A DNA stretch of 64,000 bases from Piromyces finnis (lineage: Eukaryota; Neocallimastigomycota; Neocallimastigomycetes; Neocallimastigales; Neocallimastigaceae), in the NCBI GenBank assembly GCA_002104945.1, contig MCFH01000029.1, positions 186,001 through 250,000 of the forward strand, read 5' to 3'. Position 1 is the first letter of the stretch, and every line of letters begins with the position of its first letter. Under the pieces are notes generated by a model that was not told where the DNA came from, ran no database searches, and saw nothing but the letters and a program-made list of their open reading frames with translations. Below are positions 58,560-64,000 of the stretch, in pieces. The translations under genes were made by a program, and so were the position numbers.

Positions 58560-60287
58560 TTTTGGACAATAATGTACATAAAATATATAATAGTTAGACA
58601 GATCAACTTACAGTTTCTGCAGGTAAGCCACTATTATATAAATCTAAATATATTATAAAACATATTTTTTAAATAAGTAAAAAAAAATTTAAAGAGAATT
58701 TTAATAAATGTATATGATTATTTAATGAAGTGGAAAATACCTTTTAACTCGGTTAACATTTTCATAACAAAATTTGATGGTTGAGGTCGATCAATTCTAA
58801 ATTTTAAAGGTGAAAGGTCTGATGATGAATTAGACGTCGAAGTAATAGTTGGAACATATACTTGAGCATGATGACGTCTAGAATAGGATGAGGAAAGTAA
58901 ATTTGATTCATAGGGAGAATAGGAACTATGATATTCTTGTGTTCTTCTTACATTTAGTGAAGAACGATTACTTTTAATATTAATAGGAATCCCTGTATTG
59001 ATATTAAGAGCTGAACAATTATTTTCATGAGAAGTTTTACTTTCATCATAGCTATTACTATTACTTCTATAATTTGAACCTAAAAACCGACCATTAGTAT
59101 TTGTATTAATACCATTAATTCGTTGATAACTACGGTTTTCACTACTCTTAATATGCTTACTATTAATTTCAATACTTGGTATATTATTTATTATATTACT
59201 TCTTTGGCTACTATTTTTTGTCGAGCTACTTGGTTTACTATCATTATCTAAATGATATTTTCTTAACTCTTCCTTTTCAATATCATCAATACTATTTTCA
59301 TTTCCTATCTCTACGGCGGAATCATCTAAAATGCATTCAATTATATGACATTGATAATTATCAACATCAGCAATAATACATGTAGAATGATTAATAGGTT
59401 TACTGAAATAGGAATATCGTATGGAGGCTTCAAGATCTCTTTTTATTCTCTCGATATTAAATCGTGAACATCCCATCAAAGCAAAATCTGATTGATAACC
59501 ATTACTACAATAATCAGCAAGTAAGGAACGACCAAATGATCTATATTGTAACTGATCATTTGGTGTTATTCCATTAGATGATTTTGCGTTGTGTTGATTT
59601 ATTGAAGGGGAAGAAGATAACAACGAATTATGACCTTTGTCATAATAACTCATTGGGGAAACTGATAATGATGGAGATGATGAAGATTGCGAAAAAGATG
59701 GAGAAAATGAATGAACAGGTGAAGACGCAGGTGATGGATTGATTTGACTATTTTGTGAATTAAGTTTTGGTATATATTGTAAATGATTATTTATTTGAAA
59801 TTCTTGTACCACTGGAGATACTAAATGAATATCATTTGCTGATAAATGTTTCATTCTATTTGTATATGAAGAATCATAAGGCTGTGAAAAAGAATTTGTA
59901 GAATCATTTAAAGATAAAATATATGATTTTTTATTTTGATTTGAATTTATTGGTATATTTACAGATTCTGATGAATGTTGTGGTATAGGTATTGAAGTAG
60001 GATTGTATCTAAGATATTCATCAGCAAAACAATCAGGAACTGTACGGGTAATTAAAGTTCTAAAATATGTAGAATAGAATTAAATTAGTGTTGTTATTTA
60101 TTGATAATTTAATAATAACTACTAAAAGTAAGCATTATATCACAAAAATGAAATATAAATACTATTATTATTATCATTATTATTATTATTATTATTATTA
60201 CTAATAATACAAAAAATTAAATTATAATAAACAATATAAGCAAATAATAAAAATTTATTCTTAAAAACACTCTTGAATGAAAAATAT

Positions 60288-60359
<72 letters not shown>

Positions 60360-62881
60360 TAAATAGTATTTGAAATATATATCAATTATAAATACTTTGG
60401 AATTGGAACTGAAACTAATTCTTTTGTTAAATTTTTTTTAGCTTCATTTTCTGCTAATTTTGATAAATTAACATCTGAAGATAGAATAATTTTTTCTGTT
60501 AGCATTGAATGTTTTACAGTATTATTGGTATTTTGGTAATCTATAGATGTTGTTAATCCAATATTATTTGTCTGTTCAGATGGATCGGTATCATTATTCA
60601 CTATTTTTTCATCATCTTCTTTTATTTTAACGTTATTATTCATAATGTCTTCCATTGGAACATTATTCACATTATCACTTATATTAACATTCATACTTAA
60701 AGTACTATTTCTATTACTCTTACAAATAGCATCTGGTTCTGTAAACATTTTAATTTTCGTATCTGCTTGATCTGCTTGATTTAAAGATAATGCTGAATTA
60801 GAAAATGTTGATAATAAACTATCACTGCGAATAGAACTGCAATAGCTTTCCTGTCTATTTAAGTTTTGAATATATTCTATATGCTCATGAAGTTCACTAC
60901 AACGAATAAAATAAGTTAAAATATACAATATTTTTTGAACTAAGTGTTTATCTTGATTGCCTATAATAATAGTTCTGGATATTTTTTTTGTACCTAAATT
61001 GCCATATAAATTACTTAATTGATCTAAATATGGATTTAATTGCTTATAATTTTTAGTTTTATTTTTTGATTCATCATACATTGATGAGGCAACAGTCGTA
61101 ACCCATGAGATATGATAAGCAAAAACAGAAGTTAAAACTTTTGATAAAAAGAAACCTGTTTTTTTAATATCTAATTTATTAATCAATCGACAAAATTCTG
61201 ATACTAATATATTACAACATTGTTTTTTCTCTCCTGGGAAAGTCATCATTGTTAACCATAAAGGCTTCTGAATTCTTGGGGAACAATATAATTCACATAT
61301 TGCATTTTGAAATTTTTCAACAGCTGCTAAAAATTCTGTATTTTTTTGAATTGCATATGGTGGTAGCATTGGCATTTGAGGATCTTCAATATCATCTTGG
61401 CTAGATTTATTCTATAAAGTTTTCAAATAATTATTATTTATATTAATAACAATTAAAATTGATATATATTTTATTTTTTTTATTTATTTCTATTTTTATT
61501 TTTGAATATGAAATTAATATAATAAAAATATTATTATAATACAAAAGTCTTTTGAAAATTTATATTTCAATATCATTTATATTTTACTTACGTTATCATT
61601 TGATTTTGTTGAGCTTTTTCGATACGTCGAGCATATTGTATCAACTAATGTTTCATATAAGATCTGAATATGATTTTCTAAAATAATAAAATGAGTAAAG
61701 AAAAATTCACGAAATACTGGTTCTAAATCAGTATCAATTACTACACCAATAGCATATAATATTCTTCTTCTTTTAGATCTCCTTATTGCCTGAGTATTAT
61801 TTTGGAAATCTGCTTCTGATGATATTGAATCAATAGATTTATCTGTATTTGATGAGGTAGCTGATTTTAAATTTTCCATAGTAAAACTTGTAGTAAATCG
61901 TTTAGCACGACGTTGAGATAAATTAATTGTGCTGGATGACTTTCCTGAATTAAATGATGCAGAAGGAGAAGAAGGTTGAGAAGATAAATTATTATTTGAT
62001 ATAGATATTTCATGTTGTTGTTGGTTACTGTTTACAGATAAATCAGCATTATAATAATTCTTTCCTATAATTGGAGGATTAAATTCATAATCTTTTTGTT
62101 GAAGGTATCTTAATGATCCATATGACATAGAATACTCAGACGCTGACTTATTTAATGTTGAATCATTTTTTATTAACGATACTTCCTCATCAAAAGCACT
62201 TATACTAAATAATTTTGTCCATACAATCTGTGGTTGAGGTATTTTTAATAAATGAACCTTTGTTATAACACCTTTATATGCAATTGGTGCTGTTCCGAAC
62301 ATTATCTCACCTAATAATTCAAAATTATGATTACTCTGTGATATAGTTGTCATTTAACAAAATATTACTAAACATAGATAAAATTAATTAAAAAACATTA
62401 ATATATTCTATTAAAAAAAACTTACTCTTTTTTTATAAACAGGTGTATGTTCCCCATTAAAATCATTTGAAGTCCAACTCTGAGAATGTTTACTATTACC
62501 ATAATGTGAATATCGTCTTGGAGTTTTATGGATTAAAGAAAGTGAGCCGGGTTTTGAATAAGAATGTTTATCAGAAGAAGATAATGAAGAGGAAGAAGAA
62601 GAAGTTTTCGAATGTGAAGATTTATAAGGAATCTTCGTATCAAATAATGGTAATTTTAATTTGTCACCAGTGTCTTGAAAAACAATTACACGTATTTTAT
62701 CCACTGAAAAGGAGTGTGGACTATTAACATTAAAAAATATTAATACATATATTATATATATCTAATATATATTTATAAATTTATAAATTATTAATATTAT
62801 TAATATTATGAATTACCTGGTTTTATTATTATTGTTTTTGCCATTAGCTGACTGATTAAAACTGAAAAAACGACTAAACAT
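58030..62881 (-). CDS. FNIP: Folliculin-interacting protein (FNIP family), 1277 aa
   Basis: FNIP binds folliculin to act as a RagC/D GAP at the lysosome or vacuole in TORC1 amino-acid signalling; it also contacts AMPK and Hsp90. Eight exons keep frame: 62881-62817, 62720-62426, 62335-61592, 61411-60396, 60059-58741, 58643-58612, 58476-58352 and 58267-58030. Family landmarks appear in order. The N-terminal strand is VDKIRVIVFQDTGDKL (about 28-43). The longin block FELLGEIMFGTAPIAYKG (about 124-141) follows. The DENN-like core has RRRILYAIGVVIDTDLEP, FREFFFTHFIILENHIQIL and RIQKPLWLTMMTFPGEKKQC. The C-terminal end has QLKDLCYESILVASFL and DVTDIPLITSILSI. Between these are Ser/Asn-rich disordered loops. 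The yeast counterpart is Lst4; this protein keeps the fuller, animal-like FNIP arrangement. Identification is strong; the short 32-bp exon is supported by frame only. Confidence 0.92.
60296..60357. repeat. (ATC)n / (ATA)n microsatellite in FNIP intron 4
   Basis: Ten or so ATC triplets pass into ATA triplets inside the 336-bp intron between 60396 and 60059. A second ATT tract lies near 60163-60200. Confidence 0.9.
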
Positions 62882-63240
62882 TTTTATATATGTATATTTC
62901 TATTAATTTAATAATTAATGATATTATTGTCTCTATATATATGTACATATATATTATTCCAGTTTGTAGTATTTTCTTTATATATTTATAAAAACTTTAA
63001 GATTATTTATCTAAATGGTATATTTAAGTTTAATATATTTATATCTACAATAGCAATATGATAAAAAAAATATTTATCTCATAATAAATGCTTTTATTTA
63101 CTTATTACTTGTTTTAATTGTAAATAAATAATAATATATTCTATTATTTAATGAATAATTTACAATATATGAATATTTTTTGATAGTAATATTTTTGCTT
63201 TTTTTTGTTTTGTTTTATATATACATATATATATATGGAG

Positions 63241-63275
<35 letters not shown>

Positions 63276-64000
63276 AGAAGAAGAAGAAGGAAAAAGTAAA
63301 AAGGGGGGAAAGATATTAAAAACTATAAAATATTAGTGTAAAATAATAAGCATTAAAAAAGCAAAAAAGTTACACTATTATTCTATTATTATATTGATAA
63401 ATATATAAACAATACACTATTTTTTTTTAACTTATTATCAAATGCATATATATATTACTTTATTTTAAACAATTAACACAAAATGGTATTGAATATAACT
63501 TTCAATAATTCTTTAATAATTAAAATGTTATTCATTTTAATTTGAATATAATTACATTTAAATTATAAACTATATATTATATAAATAGAAATAAATATAT
63601 TTAATAAACTAAGATAATAATGTATTGAATTGTAGTTAAATTTTAAGTACTTTAATTTTTTGTTTTTGTTTTATACTTATTATTTTATAATTGGAATAAA
63701 AATATTCATATAATTAATTGTTGTTATTATGATGAAAAACTTTATAAATTTGTGATTTAATTTATTATTATCTAACATATAATAATAATTATTGTTTCAT
63801 TATTTTTATCATAACTGGAATTTATTTTTATGAATTTTTAATATCTTCACTAAAAGTTGAAATAACGAATTTCTCTAATAATTGTCAAAATTAATTTTTA
63901 AAGTATCATTAAATTGATACATTTCATTAATAATTATTTTAATTATTTACTATTAATTAAAAGCCTCTATTGAAAAAATAAATATCTTTTATTAAATTTT
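62882..64000. other. Right-end intergenic region, 5' flank of FNIP
   Basis: About 1.1 kb of A+T-rich DNA with no coding frame. It holds a 33-A run leading into GAA triplets at 63241-63289 and a short G run at 63303-63308. The FNIP promoter should lie at its left end. Confidence 0.6.

Overview
The window reads as nuclear DNA of a flagellated, early-diverging fungus. An anaerobic gut fungus (Neocallimastigomycota) is the best guess. The points in favour are extreme A+T richness in introns and intergenic DNA (homopolymer A/T runs, AAT/TTA microsatellites), Asn-rich proteins, many short GT..AG introns, a fungal chitin-synthase activator (SKT5/CHS4 type), and genes usually tied to motile cilia. 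The organism call is inference; genus and species cannot be read from the sequence.

Layout, left to right. The window opens with the first exon of a NOG1 GTPase gene (minus, cut by the window edge). Next is a 16-exon type I membrane glycoprotein that I propose as a CatSper auxiliary-subunit relative (plus, 1063-5156). A decayed Ty1/copia retroelement follows (about 5300-7420). It ends exactly where a second copy of the upstream gene's 3' end begins. Then come a Groucho/TLE-type co-repressor (plus, 9538-14008), splicing factor CWC22 (minus, 14566-17565), a multipass membrane phosphodiesterase-like protein (minus, 18057-21916), an unrecognised Asn/Ser-rich protein (plus, 22984-26420), a MOK-type ciliary kinase (plus, 27893-31713), EIF1AD (plus, 32443-33429), a UBXN4/erasin-like protein (plus, 34624-36914) and an SKT5/CHS4-like SEL1-repeat protein with a CaaX end (minus, 37962-40606).

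A 5.5 kb gene-poor stretch comes next. It is followed by an intronless SUKH (SMI1/KNR4-fold) gene (plus, 46172-46711), a 198-bp TTA microsatellite, a membrane/coiled-coil gene (minus, 48725 to at least 50197), a second gene-poor stretch of 4.9 kb, a class I sirtuin (plus, 55083-56936) and a folliculin-interacting protein (minus, 58030-62881).

There is no operon-like organisation. The genes are independent housekeeping and regulatory loci: ribosome biogenesis, splicing, transcriptional repression, ER quality control, TORC1/amino-acid signalling, cell wall and flagellar signalling. Several (TLE, FNIP, MOK, EIF1AD, UBXN4, the CatSper-like protein) look more like the animal set than the yeast set, as expected if an early fungal lineage kept genes that yeasts and moulds lost. 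All exon boundaries were deduced by hand from reading-frame continuity, GT/AG sites and family similarity remembered from established proteins; none was confirmed by transcript data or a database search.
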